DNA from: Oxytricha trifallax
Taxonomy: Eukaryota; Ciliophora; Spirotrichea; Sporadotrichida; Oxytrichidae
DNA: 64,000 nt
Assembly (NCBI GenBank): GCA_000711775.1
Contig: ARYC01017436.1
Coordinates: forward strand, 1-64,000
Direction of reading: 5' to 3'
A program made the position numbers and the translations under genes. How positions within the stretch are numbered: position 1 is the stretch's first letter; each line of letters begins with the position of its first letter. This document shows positions 32,239 through 43,492 of the stretch, piece after piece. Under the pieces are notes generated by a model. It ran no database searches and was not told where the DNA came from. It saw nothing but the letters and a program-made list of their open reading frames with translations.

Positions 32239-34356
32239 ATGACCAGCATTCCAACCAGAAGTAATGTAAAAGTGAGTTATGAACATGAAATCTCAAGATC
32301 TAAATGTACTTTGAAAGTATCGAGCAACCAAAATCCCTCTGATTTTGTTCAAAAAGAAGTTATAACAAAAATACATACTGAAGACTCACAAATTCCTCGT
32401 AACTCAAGTGTAAGGACAAAATTTCATGATAACAAGGAAAGTCCTATCAGAAAAGTAAATCAAAGACCAATTTCTACAATTAATGTAAACAGAGTTTAGC
32501 CTCTCCTTGACTATGACAACTCACAAAAACTTCATCATTAATTAGAGATTAATAACCGGAGTGGTATTAATGTTTACGCACACAATTCAAGACAAAAGAC
32601 TTCGATGTCTGCTGATAAGGATAAAGCAATTTTGAAAAAAAATTCAAGAGTTCAATTATGATTTTAATAGTTTAATCATGTTGTTAAGTCAGATATTAAA
32701 GAAAATTCTGTGAGTATAGACTTGGACTTCATATCATCTTTGCATGATGAACCAAATACAAACATGAATTACTTGTCAGAAAGTCTTCAAAATCTAAGAG
32801 ATTAAATAATCAACTTTCAAAAACAAAAATAAGTTGAAGAAATGTATAAGAGGGAATATGAATCCCTTGTATGAAAATATTTTGATTAAATTTAACAGTA
32901 ACAGTAAATTTAATTTCATCCTATAAACTATAAAATAAATTATAGACAACAACCTAACTTTCAAGAACACTAGGAAGATGAAGCGCATAATGTATCAAAT
33001 AACTTCTTAGAATTAGAAATAGCCATGAATTAATAAAGCTTTGATTTCGGAAGATCACGGAGGTTTAAATCTAGAAAAAATAAAGGAATTTAGAAATAGC
33101 CTTAAAAAGTTTTGTTAAATAATGATGCTAATAGCTAAATCCAGATATAACATGCTATTTAGCCTTCAAATTAATTATCAAATCAAAAATTCTAATTGTA
33201 AAAGATATCAAACAAAAATGACAATCCTTACATGTAAAATACAAATCTTTTAATAAAAAACAGGGAAATTTCTGCTCAGCTCTCTTTCCATTAGTTTATT
33301 CGAGATTTAAACCTTTAAGTAGTAAGGATTTTTGGTTACGAATTTATTAATAATTTTGGAATGAGTTAGTATAGTTAAGGAACTTAATTTTTATAATTAG
33401 AACCTGACTGGCTTTATGAAGTGTAAGGTTTAAACATGACAGACCTAAGACGTCAACAAAGTTTACAAAATCATGAAAGTTGTAGTAAATAATCTGAACA
33501 ATTATAAGATGAAAGAGTTTCTAAGAGTTAAGTGCAGCATGAGAGTGATTTGACAACTGATTCTTAAGTAGATCAGAATACATAAACTCTTGAAAACAAG
33601 ACTCAAATATCTAAATTCAACAAAAATTGCCTTCATAAAAATAACTTGAGTAACTAAAGAGAAGAAGCTACAGTTATCCCAAATCATTTACATGGAAGGT
33701 TTACTACATAGAGTTAATAAATTGACTAGAATTTTCATGAAAGATTCACGTTTTCACATTACAGTCAAAATAATATGCCAAATTCGTCACCTAAATCCAA
33801 GAAGACTGTTGAAGTCTCAAAATTTAACCCTGAAATCGATAAAATGAAATACAACGAATAATCTGAAAAAGAGTTTTTTAATTAAAGGGAGCCTCTTGGA
33901 GAAAATAGCAATTAAGTCCTAAGTTTGGAAACTGTTAACAACATTTAAATAAAGTAGAACAATCGTGAGTGTATTTGTATTAACTGTGGCTTCAAGAATT
34001 ATAATCCTTGTAGTTTCGAATAAAACAAGAGAGACTCCTCGAAACTACCAAGCAACTAAGGAGATTCTTAATTTGAAAATCATTATCCACTTACAAACTC
34101 TCAAAATCTTCAAAACCTGAAATTACAATACAGTAAGAATAGACATTAACAATAGTTTGATATACTTAGATGCTCAATATAGCAAGATAATTCAGTTATT
34201 AGAGATCAAAGAAATACTATTGAGATGGATAGTTTAATTTCTTAACTTAAGAATTTGAGAAAAAAGAGAAGAGTATTGAATAACTCAAATTATTCCTAAA
34301 AATAAAAGCAAAAATTACCTAAAAACAAAGACCATTACGAAGCTACTAACATTTGA
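32239..34356 (+). CDS. Unrecognised long Q/N/S-rich protein gene
   Basis: ATG at 32239 (MTSIPTRSNVKVSYEHE) and a frame that stays open to TGA 34354-34356, about 705 codons with only two internal TGAs (32659, 32872). Both lie inside short inserts bounded by phase-matched repeats: AAAATTC at 32639-32645/32702-32708 (63 bp) and AATAT at 32855-32859/32876-32880 (21 bp). Visible pieces: LDFISSLHDEPNTNMNYLSE, a Gln run near 32890, RDLNLQVVRIFGYEFINNFG near 33301, and a Cys cluster CICINCGFKNYNPCSFE near 33973 that could bind zinc. Basic near the end (KNLRKKRRVLNN). It runs in the same direction as the genes on both sides. No family recognised. Confidence 0.72.
32646..32708 (+). other. Candidate 63-bp IES, pointer AAAATTC
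   Basis: Repeats at 32639-32645 and 32702-32708, same codon phase, enclose an AT-rich stretch containing the in-frame TGA at 32659. Removal gives AILKKNSVSIDLDF. Confidence 0.65.
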
Positions 34357-34984
34357 TTTTCTCAATTAAATATAAGCATACTGCTTAATCATGATTTAAA
34401 TTATCATCAATCAATACAAATATTATAGTTAAAGTTTAATATTAGATCAATTAAATTATATTAGTTTCAAATATGAGAATTAAAATAAAATATTTAATAT
34501 GTTAATTTATAAATTTAATATCAATTGTACTATATTAAAGAATATTTGAGACAATCAAAAAAATAATAATTAAAAAATTTAAATAAAAAATAATTCTCTC
34601 ACTTCTTAGAAAATATTAACTAATAAATGACATAATAACTTAATTATCTATTATATTTTTCTTGGTTAAATATTTGAAATAAATTATTTATATATATTTT
34701 TATCATAAATAAACAAATTTACACTGCTCTAGTTTTAATCATGTTGTAATAAATTTGGTATTTTCAAATTAAGTTACAATCCAATTAATTATGTAAAAAA
34801 ATATTATAGAGATTACTTATTAATTCTCTTATTTATCTTATAATTCTTCCTAATAAGAATTATTTATCTCCAATTATAAATATCCTTCAATAATCTTAAT
34901 TTTAAAAGGATATATGAAATAATTTAAAATCATAATTTAATATTTTAATTGCATAAAATTTTATCACAAATCTCTTCCAAATCA
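34357..34984. other. Intergenic, very AT-rich
   Basis: About 630 bp. I see no sustained coding-like frame, inverted repeat or RNA gene. Confidence 0.4.
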
Positions 34985-36907
34985 ATGAACTATCAGTTTC
35001 AATCATAGTAAAACAGTGAAATGAAAATCAATGACAATGAATTTTAGCAATTCTATCATGATTTTCAAAACAAATTAGACCAAATAGGTTAGGCTCCCTT
35101 TCAAAAATAACATTAACAAAGAAATTAAGTAATTTAAGATCAATTTAATTAGCGAAACTATGGTTAAAGTTAGACAAGGTCAATGACTTATAATCATTAT
35201 AATAATTAGAGCTAGTAGAGCTTGTGCACAAATAATTAGGTAATTTAAGATAATATAGCGTAGCCCTTCTTATAAAAGTCACATGCTTATGAATTATGGT
35301 AAGAATAAATTGAAGAGCAGCATATAAGGTATTCGTTAAATAGAGATTAATACGAAGAAACGAGCATGGTTAAGAGATCTTATTACAAGAAAATTAGATA
35401 AATTCAGAGAATTGAAATTGATAATGAAACGGAATAGTTGGGATTACCTATTAACTAAGCTGCTTCAAATTCTATGGCAAATCCAAGATCATAAGTAATG
35501 CCTACAAAGTCAAGGTAGAGGATGATAAATTCAGATCATAATAATTATGATCAAGAGAGTGACTATAAAGTTGAATAGGAGTAATAATATCCACTGATTT
35601 TTAGTCCAAAGTACTTAAACTAATATAACCTTGATCTCTTAAATAGTCCAAAAAAGGTATTATAGGAAGAAATTGTAAAACCTCGCAATTCTAAAATTAT
35701 AGGTTATCATAATAAGCATATTTAAGGAAGAAATAAGGGCATAAAGATCTTTAATAGCTAATAAAATGTGAAGATTAATGAATAAAAGGACAAATAAAAT
35801 TATCCTGCTCTTGATTAATATAAAGATAGTAATGAAAAAAGATTTAAAAAACTTGCAGGATAGTTATTTGTCTTAGAAAATGACTAAAACTCAAACAAAG
35901 ATAACTGAATAAATCAAAACAATAGACAGTTTTAAACTTATGGTCCTTAGTTAAGTAAGAAGCCATAATTAGATAAGTGCATGTTTGACCCTAAAAGTTA
36001 ATTTATATCTTCTCAAATTAATGATTTAAGGAATTCTGATCTATAGAAAAACTATCCATAACACGCAAATCAAACTAAAAGAGGTTGCTCAAGAAATATT
36101 GATACTTTTAGCATTCCTTAAAAGGTTAAGTGTAGGGTTAGCATGCCTTGTAATGTTCAATTTTAAAAGCAAAGTAGTAGACCCTCCTTATCTTTCTAGA
36201 GTTTGGGACATCTTCAAGATTTAAACTTACAAGCTTATCATAAAGTATAAAGAAACTCTATAATGAAGTTACCTGATGATTTCTCCAAACTTTAGCATTA
36301 ACATTAAGAAAATGCTTTATAATAAATGAATGATTGACCTAATGTATCAAATCCATCAATAAAGTAGGATGCTTCCAGCAGTTCTAAAAATTTAAGTTAT
36401 AATACTTAAGCTTAAAAGAAATAGAGCTCAACTGGACAGGACCAGATAATTTTTTAATTGGATTTTACTTCAGATAATTCTGACACTTTTAATTTCAATG
36501 ATAAAGATATGAATGCTACTTAAAAACTTAAGACACAAGATAGTATTCAGAAAAACAACCAATAGAATAGACCATTTATAACTTCTCCTAAACCTAAAGA
36601 ACAAAGATTTTTCATTTAAACTCCAACTTTATCTGCTTCAAGAGGACGCCTAATCGATTTTGAAGATTCTTCAGTTTCATAAAATTAGCTTTGTTCTCAA
36701 CAATAATTTGCTAATTTGGCAATAAATCTTTGTAATTAATACAGCTAAAGAGAAAGTGATTTAAGATAATCAAAATTGCCAGAGTTATAAAAATTTAATA
36801 AAAGTGAAGACTCCACCAACATCAAGAAAGAATTGGAAATCCTAAAATCATAGTTAATAAATTTATAATTTAAGCTTAGTGATCTAGAGACTAAGGTAAA
36901 AGATTGA
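34985..36907 (+). CDS. Unrecognised Q-rich protein gene
   Basis: ATG at 34985 (MNYQFQSQQNSEMKINDNEF) and one frame of 640 codons to TGA 36905-36907. Many Gln codons are TAA/TAG. Two internal TGAs, 35906 and 36335, sit in short AT-rich stretches bounded by phase-matched repeats: AAACAA at 35893/35917 (24 bp) and AATG at 36311/36341 (30 bp). Pieces: EETSMVKRSYYKKIRQIQRI near 35365, RPSLSFQSLGHLQDLNLQ near 36180, and a heptad-like C-terminus ending LSDLETKVKD that suggests a short coiled coil. No catalytic motif. Composition resembles the gene at 32.2-34.4 kb, but I see no clear sequence match between them. Confidence 0.72.
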
Positions 36908-37601
36908 TTGTTAAATGGATTATTAGTTAATAATATGTCTATGTAACTATTGTTTCGATTTAATTTAGATGTTATTTAACATAAATCAAAATTTATTTAT
37001 GGATAAATGTTGACTATGATTCAGGAAATTAATGTTGTTGTTTTTTTAGAAATTTATTAAATTAAATATATTACAAATGAAACAATTAAAAAATTATATA
37101 AGAGTTTTTTTATAAGTAATATATTAATCATATAGCAGAAAAAAATGAATTAATACAAAAATATTTTCCCAATTTTTTTATTAGTAAATAAATTTTATTT
37201 ATCTAAAAATATATTATTTCTTTCAATTTAAATTTTTCAATTGCTTTTTTTTCCATAAATCCCAAGCTAAAATAAAGAATTTTTATAATATAAATGAGCA
37301 AAGATTTTGTACCACAAAAAATTATTAAACAAATTAGCTACGTAAATATTTAATAAATCTATTATTAAAGTATTTCCTAAGAGTTTTGATATACTTATTT
37401 AATCTTATTGACAATTTTATTTTTTACCCTCTCTCTCATATTTTCTTGATAAATTATATAAGCATATTTCATTCAGGCAATAAGAAAAATATTCAAGCAA
37501 AGAAAGATTTAAAATCATACTTATAGTCACTAACTCTAAAACACTCTAAATAATTAAATTTAGGAAATTTACTTGCACTAGTAGGGTACTCATTCTCAGT
37601 T
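36908..37601. other. Intergenic between convergent genes
   Basis: About 690 bp of AT-rich sequence with no feature seen. Confidence 0.4.
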
Positions 37602-40214
37602 TCAGGTAAAATCTAAACCATTGAAGCTTCTAGAATTGCCATTAAATCTGCCTGAGTTTGATTAAGATCCAACCTGAGAAGGCATTGTATTTATGCCAGA
37701 AGGGCTTGAAGAAGGGATTTGATCTCTAGTCAGCAATTAATTTTAGATTGCACTTACTTAAGAGAGGGCTTGACTTGGTACACTTTGAAGTTAGAGCTAT
37801 TATGGAACTTAGTTACTCTACTAAGTCATTCCATTGGGGCGTACTGAGTCTCGATAGATCCTTTATAGTTCTTGATTCAAAAATCTAGACTGCATGTTGA
37901 TAATTTGACAAAGTTGATCAATCTTTTAGTCTTCTTCATTAGCTCTTTCTTGCATACTTACTATAAAATCTCTCTGTTCTTGCTAAAATTATCTCAGCAT
38001 AACTGACTACTGTTGCTAAAAGGTTAATTAGTCTTGTCTTAAAGATTTTATCTCTTGAAGAAGCAATAAAAATCTATCTTGCTCTTTAATTAACTATTTG
38101 GATTGTGTTCTCTAGCAGAAAATCTATTAGCTGGAAGTTGCCTAAGTCATCTCCTCTTAATGACTGAGAACTTTCTTAGAAGAGGTAACTGGATTGTTGG
38201 AAATGTTGTCCTCAATTTTGAACTTTCCTTAATCTTCCTTCATCAGTTACACTTCCAAGTCATGATTTGAGTTAGCTCCAAAGGAGTCAGGCTAGACGAA
38301 AGAACTTCTAAGTTATTACAAATCTCTATCTTGGGAGACTACCTCATTCTAAATTATTTTATCATACGAAAAATAAAAAATGGATTCATTTTAATGTAAC
38401 TCTATTTCTAACTCATATTTCTAAATAGCAGTCATTTTCTCACGGACAAAATACTAGCACTTAGGTTTATCAAATTTAGAGCCACACCTTCTCACATCCT
38501 CATCATATGAACTTAAATGTTCAGTATGGCTTTTACTTTTACCCTAAAAAACAAACTAATCATATCCGTCGCTAGTTGTTTCACTCTTCCTTTACACCTA
38601 TTGTTTTGATGTTTTGAAGATTTTCTTTTCGGAAGCTGTAGGATATTAACTGTGTTTGTTTTAAGTGTCAGGCATTTAAGTAGTATTGAGTTGTGAAGAT
38701 GAATCTATACTTTCCTTACTATTGTTGAACAAGGGATGTGAAGAATTTCTAGTGAGTTCCTTCTTTTATTGTTACTTGATTGTTGAGCTTTAAAAGTGAG
38801 ACTTGAACTAATTGTCTTTTGACAAAAGCTATACTGGATCCTCTTTTTCTAAGATATCCATATGAAGATTCATGGAAAAATCAGTAAACTTTTACTTTTT
38901 ATATTAGAAATTATGTTAATATATTTTTCTAAATTGAATAGCTTTACTAGGGGTGTATTTGAATTTCTCTGATTTTTCCGCAGTAGTCAATTCATCAGGA
39001 TTTATAGCTTGAGTGAAAGAAATGTTTTGGCATTTAATAAATTAGTTTTGATTGAGTAGTTCATAATTTGATCCAAACACAAAACTCTAATTTTGTTTGG
39101 AGTTTGATTTACTACTAGAGCTAGAGAGACTGGTCAAATTCTCTTCTTCATAATTCTCTAGTATGTTCCAAGAAACCATTTAATTCTTTGGCGTTTAAAC
39201 GTTATCATCAGCTACAATTTCAAAAGTTTCAAAAGACAAGACATGCTGGTTTAGATTTTCAGATATAAGCACTGTCGGTGGCTAATTTTGAACTCTTAGC
39301 AAATCCTCATAAGAATCAAATTGATCTAAATTTGAATGATTGAAAGACTCAAATTATTTTCTATCAAAATCAATTGATTCTTATTACATGGAACATTGAA
39401 CATATTTTGGTTGAGCTTTCTTTTCTGTGTTTGAGCATTTGCTTCTTATCATCATATTTTGATAGATTTGTTATTATAAAAACGAGTTTTCATTGTTGAA
39501 GTGATCTCTTTGACCTCGTTTATTGATGCAATCAAAAGATTTCTCCTCTTCATAATTCAAAAACTCGTTAGAGAAAGTAGTTTTTAATCTTGAGGAAGGG
39601 TCTTGATTTTTATTGGATTGAGTTTCAAACTTTCTTTAATTTGATTAATAGAGATCAAGTTGATTTTCTTGGAAAGTCTGCTGATCTTCAAAGGCAAACA
39701 TCTAACTCAACTGATTTTCATTAAACTTTTTTTGTTATAAGGAATGTATAAATTTTTACTATCTATAAATATTTTCAAGTTTACCATGTGGAGTAGAAAA
39801 GTGACTTGAGTTATCTGAAGCATAGAACTTTTCTTTTGAGTTTGTTATATCTCTTGAGTTGTAATTATTTGTTGGAGTTTATGAGTTTCCTTCAAGCATT
39901 TTATTGACATTAAATTACTCTAGAGTGGAAACTTCCTTACGTTTTTTGTCAAAGAATGAAGTCAAATTTAATTACAAACTGCTGTTAGCGATCTAATTCT
40001 ATTTGGGGATTTTGATGTCTGAAGTATAAGTTGAAGAAGTATTTTCTTTAATAAGAGGAGAGTACACTTCTTTCTGGGATCTGTCTGTTTCCTGGAATCT
40101 GTCTGAATTTTCATGAAAGGCAGTGTGTGAAAAAGGATTTTCAAAGTTGGAGAGCATTTACTAGCAATCAAATATAGAATAGAGGTTTTGATGATCCTCT
40201 GAGTATTCGTTCAT
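37602..40214 (-). CDS. Unrecognised 870-residue protein with C-terminal coiled coil
   Basis: A single uninterrupted frame from ATG at 40214 (MNEYSEDHQNLYSIFD) to TGA 37602-37604, 870 codons with no internal TGA and no visible IES, the longest intact gene in the window. The first two thirds are Ser/Asn/Gln/Phe-rich and probably disordered (SLSSSSSKSNSKQNQ near 39100). Around 38100-37880 comes a Gln/Leu-rich heptad stretch (IKEQDRFLLLLQEIKSLRQ, FQQEQRDFIVSMQERAN) that should form a coiled coil, followed by a polar tail (GRFNGNSRSFNGLDFT). No enzyme or binding motif is recognised. Either a single-MDS gene or one in a germline-limited region. Confidence 0.8.
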
Positions 40215-41052
40215 TTTAAATCTGTTTTTAATTTATGTATTTGTCTGTTAATAAAATCAAGATTATAACTCATCATTAAATTGAAAGTTTAAAAAATTTA
40301 AATAAACTAATGAAAAGTAATTTAGTTTATAAGTAAATTATAAAAAATTTTCTTAAACTAAAATAATCATATAATAATAAATTTTATGATAAAGTTTATA
40401 ATAAAATTTTAATTATTTTCAGTACTCTTAGAACACTTTATTTTTAAATGTTTAAAAATCTTTAATTATGTTAACTATTTTTCAAAGAAAATATCTAATG
40501 TATTTTTTTCTCTGATAAATTAATTTATAATAAAACAATATTAATCATATCTAAACTCGAATACAAACAATCTTAGCAACAAAGAATTAAATATTTAAAT
40601 ATACTCTATAAACAAGAAAAGCTTTGATCAAAAAAGGTATAATGATATTCAAGGTATCATATAATAATTTATAGGTATTTTTTGTGCAAAATATTTGTTA
40701 AATATTATTCATAATAAATTATGAAAACTTTTAAATTTACGATATTAAGATAGTTTAATTCAAGTGTTTTTTATTTTTTTTTATACTGTTTTTAAATAAA
40801 AATTTATAAGCTTTGATAATTTATTTAGAATAAAAATTCATACAGGAATATCTTAATGTTAGTCTATCCTTAATTTACATTATTTATATTTTAATTATAC
40901 TTCTTTCAAATTTCTAGGCTTGATAAGCATTTAATTAAGGAGCTAATTATAAGAATAAATTTTCAAGAAAACTGTTTTTGAGGAAGTTCTAAAGCAAATC
41001 AGAGAGACCTAAGACCTACTCAAGGCACAAGAACAGGGAGTAAGATTAGAGG
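40215..41052. other. Divergent intergenic region, AT-rich
   Basis: About 840 bp. From about 40930 the plus strand is open in the frame of the next gene (SRKLFLRKFQSKSERPKTY) but has no ATG, so this part may be an MDS lacking its start, or 5' leader. The rest shows only A/T runs. Confidence 0.4.
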
Positions 41053-41665
41053 ATGTCATAAATTCAAGAATCCGACCAAGAAAACGACGAGACTCAAACC
41101 GAGGAACAAATCTCAAAATCTAAGGCCACTGCACATCAGCGAAGCAGGCAGCACAATGTAATTGGTTCTAGAAGAGGCAGAGCGATATAGAGCAATTCTA
41201 GTTTAAGCTAAAACACTTATTTAAGAAGGGAATCTCAGAAAGAAAACTTAAGAGCAAGTGGGCTTGTGCCAAATAGTAATAGCTAAGTAGGAATTAAGAA
41301 CAAATACTCAGCTTCAAACATTGACATTAGATCTCAAATGCAAAATTAGTCGATCATCAATGAGGGGACGTATGAAAGCAAGAGAAATGATAATAGGAAT
41401 AATAGTGACATAGAGGAGGAGAATGACCTATAAACTGTAAGAGATTATACATTAATAAAATTAATTTCTCAATAGTTTGTTGTAACTGAAGAAGAGAGGG
41501 ATGAACTACCAGAGATAATAAAAGTCGCCTCTTTTGAAGAACGACGAATAAGGGAAAAGTAATTCTTTGAAAATATCAAGAAAACCTAATAAGGTCATGA
41601 AAATGAAAATTTATACATAAACTTAGTTAAAAATGATATACATATTTTACTATTAATTTGAAGTT
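41053..41665 (+). CDS. N-terminal MDS, probably of the ubiquitin protease gene
   Basis: ATG at 41053 begins a polar, charged frame of about 200 codons (MSQIQESDQENDETQTEEQ, HNVIGSRRGRA, IEEENDLQTVRDY, TEEERDELPEIIKVASFEE) that ends at TGA near 41660 after an AT-rich stretch; the true MDS probably ends before LYINLVKNDI. No domain is recognised. It lies upstream of the protease-coding MDS on the same strand with no other plus-strand start between, so I place it in the same gene; a separate gene is possible. A GTAAGT...TTAG stretch near 41709-41750 could be an intron. Confidence 0.55.
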
Positions 41666-41838
41666 TAGTAAACATAAAGTGGGTAAAAGAATGGACTAGT
41701 TTTCTAGCTGGGTAAGTAAATTATAATTTTATATTAATCATTAATTAGTCATGGAAAATGCCCCTCTAAGATAAGTAACAAACAGCTCTACAAGAAATAC
41801 TTTATTCAAGGCCAGCAATTAGATGTCTCAATAGATTC

Positions 41839-42207
41839 ATGATATATTTTTTGGAATATAGAGAATTATAACAATTTGATTAACAATAATATGATTAGTA
41901 ATAAAAGCAATAGAAAATGAAAATCTTAAAAAATCAGTTTCATCTCTTCCAATGCATTGAACTTCATCGTATTCAGATTAGTATTATGATTCCTCTGCCT
42001 TGTCGTTGCTGTCTTCTGTGAAGTCTTCATCAAGCTCTACCGCAACTCATACCAGGTACAACCTAAAAAAAAATATAATTTCAGAATTGTTATTTGTAAC
42101 TAACATTATTTGTGAATGGCACTGCACATTCTGATCAGACATTTTTATTATTTCTAATATTCTTAATCAAATTGTTATAATTCTCTATTTTCCAAAAAAT
42201 ATATCAT
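41839..42207. repeat. Inverted repeat, arms of about 50 bp around a coding-like loop
   Basis: Left arm 41839-41890, right arm 42157-42207 (ATGATATATTTTTTGGAA and its complement, with a few mismatches). The loop (about 41920-42060) has an acidic minus-strand frame (VELDEDFTEDSNDKAEES, YQSEYDEVQCIGRDETD) against the direction of the surrounding gene. It may be an inverted MDS or an inserted fragment; I could not decide. Confidence 0.6.
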
Positions 42208-42239
42208 AATTACTACTTTATGACTGAGAGAATGTGGAA

Positions 42240-43480
42240 ATTTCTCTATTCAATTTACGGAGGTGGCCCAATAATGAAAAAAAGAATCTGTCCATCATTG
42301 AAGCAACAAAACACTTAATCAATATCATCCTGTACCTAACAGTATTAGTCGCATTAAACTCATCAATCTGACAATAAGAGAAGCAAAAGCACTTTTTAAA
42401 AATCCAACTAAAAAGAAAAGCATGTTAAAAATCTCTCAGCTTAGCCTTAAAGAAAAGCATAGTCTCGAACATAAAACATAGGAAACTTTAATCATGATGG
42501 AAATTTCGAAGATTTCAACATATTGATAGAAGATTATAATCTAGACAAAGAAGAGAAGAAGTATAATTAAACTGCATCCAAGACGCCTAAGTAAATGCTT
42601 AAAGATAGACCAGATAGTTCTTATAAATCTGGAAGTGATAGGTTTATCCCAGGAACATTTGATATTGATAATATAGATTTTAAGCCAAACGATTCTTTTG
42701 ATACTTCTAAAATAAGTGAATTTGATATCACTAGAATTAATAAATTTGTAAGAACTAAAATTTTATTTTCTTTATCATTATTTTAGAGTGGAAATGCAAA
42801 ATCAATTTAAGGAGATGATGAGGTAAATACGACAAGGCCATCTTCTTCTCTTTCTGGATTGATTCACAATCAATCCATGTATAATAAAAGCAAAAATACA
42901 AACAAAAATATGTCAGATAACTAGTCTAATCATTCCAATATGAAAAAGGTCTAATACCCTCAAGGTGAGTTCAGAGTAGTAGGCTTAGATAACCCTTCTT
43001 ACTTTTGTTATATGAACACCATTCTTCAAACACTTTTAAGCATAAAAGAGTTCAGGTATTACTTTTACAGAAAGGAATTCAACTCAATCTAATATCCAAC
43101 ACATTTCCAAAAGAAAACTTATTGTACTTCAGTTTCAAAACTGATTAAAGAGATGCTTGAACTTGAGGAGGAATATGTTTATATCAAACCATCATTCTTT
43201 CATAACTTAATAGAAAGAAAATTTACTTCAAACCTCCAACATGATGCTCATGAATTCTTAATATTCTTGTTGTCTTAACTTTAGGATGAACTTAATCCGG
43301 GTCCTTAAAGTGAAGCGAATCGAAGATTTTCAATGACTAGTTCTTAAGCTAGCACATTTTGGAAGAGTTATAAAAGTGCACATCCTTCAATCATTGATAA
43401 AAATCAAACCTTAATTAGATTTAGAAATATTCATTTTCTAACTTTGAAACAATTAGGACAAAGAATAAATAAAACAATTA
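42240..43480 (+). CDS. Ubiquitin-specific protease (USP/UBP), catalytic N-terminal half only
   Basis: Cys protease that removes ubiquitin. After polar leader pieces (NLTIREAKALFKNPTKKK; DYNLDKEEKKYN; GSDRFIPGTFDIDNID) the Cys box GLDNPSYFCYMNTILQTLL appears near 42985, with the catalytic Cys at about 43006, followed by FHNLIERKFTSNLQHDAHEF (43200-43255), the usual second USP block. The frame then goes through RFRNIHFLTLKQLGQRIN to a TGA at 43516, but the His box and the rest of the fold are missing, and the next feature is a gene on the other strand. The remaining MDSs must lie elsewhere if the gene works. A 39-nt intron (42748-42786) is likely. The family call is safe. Confidence 0.88.
42748..42786 (+). 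other. Probable 39-nt intron in the protease gene
   Basis: GTAAGA to TTATTTTAG, T-rich, between ITRINKF and SGNAKSIQ. Its length is a multiple of three and it has no TGA, so it could also be translated; composition and borders favour an intron. Confidence 0.6.
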
Positions 43481-43492
43481 AACTTGAATGTT

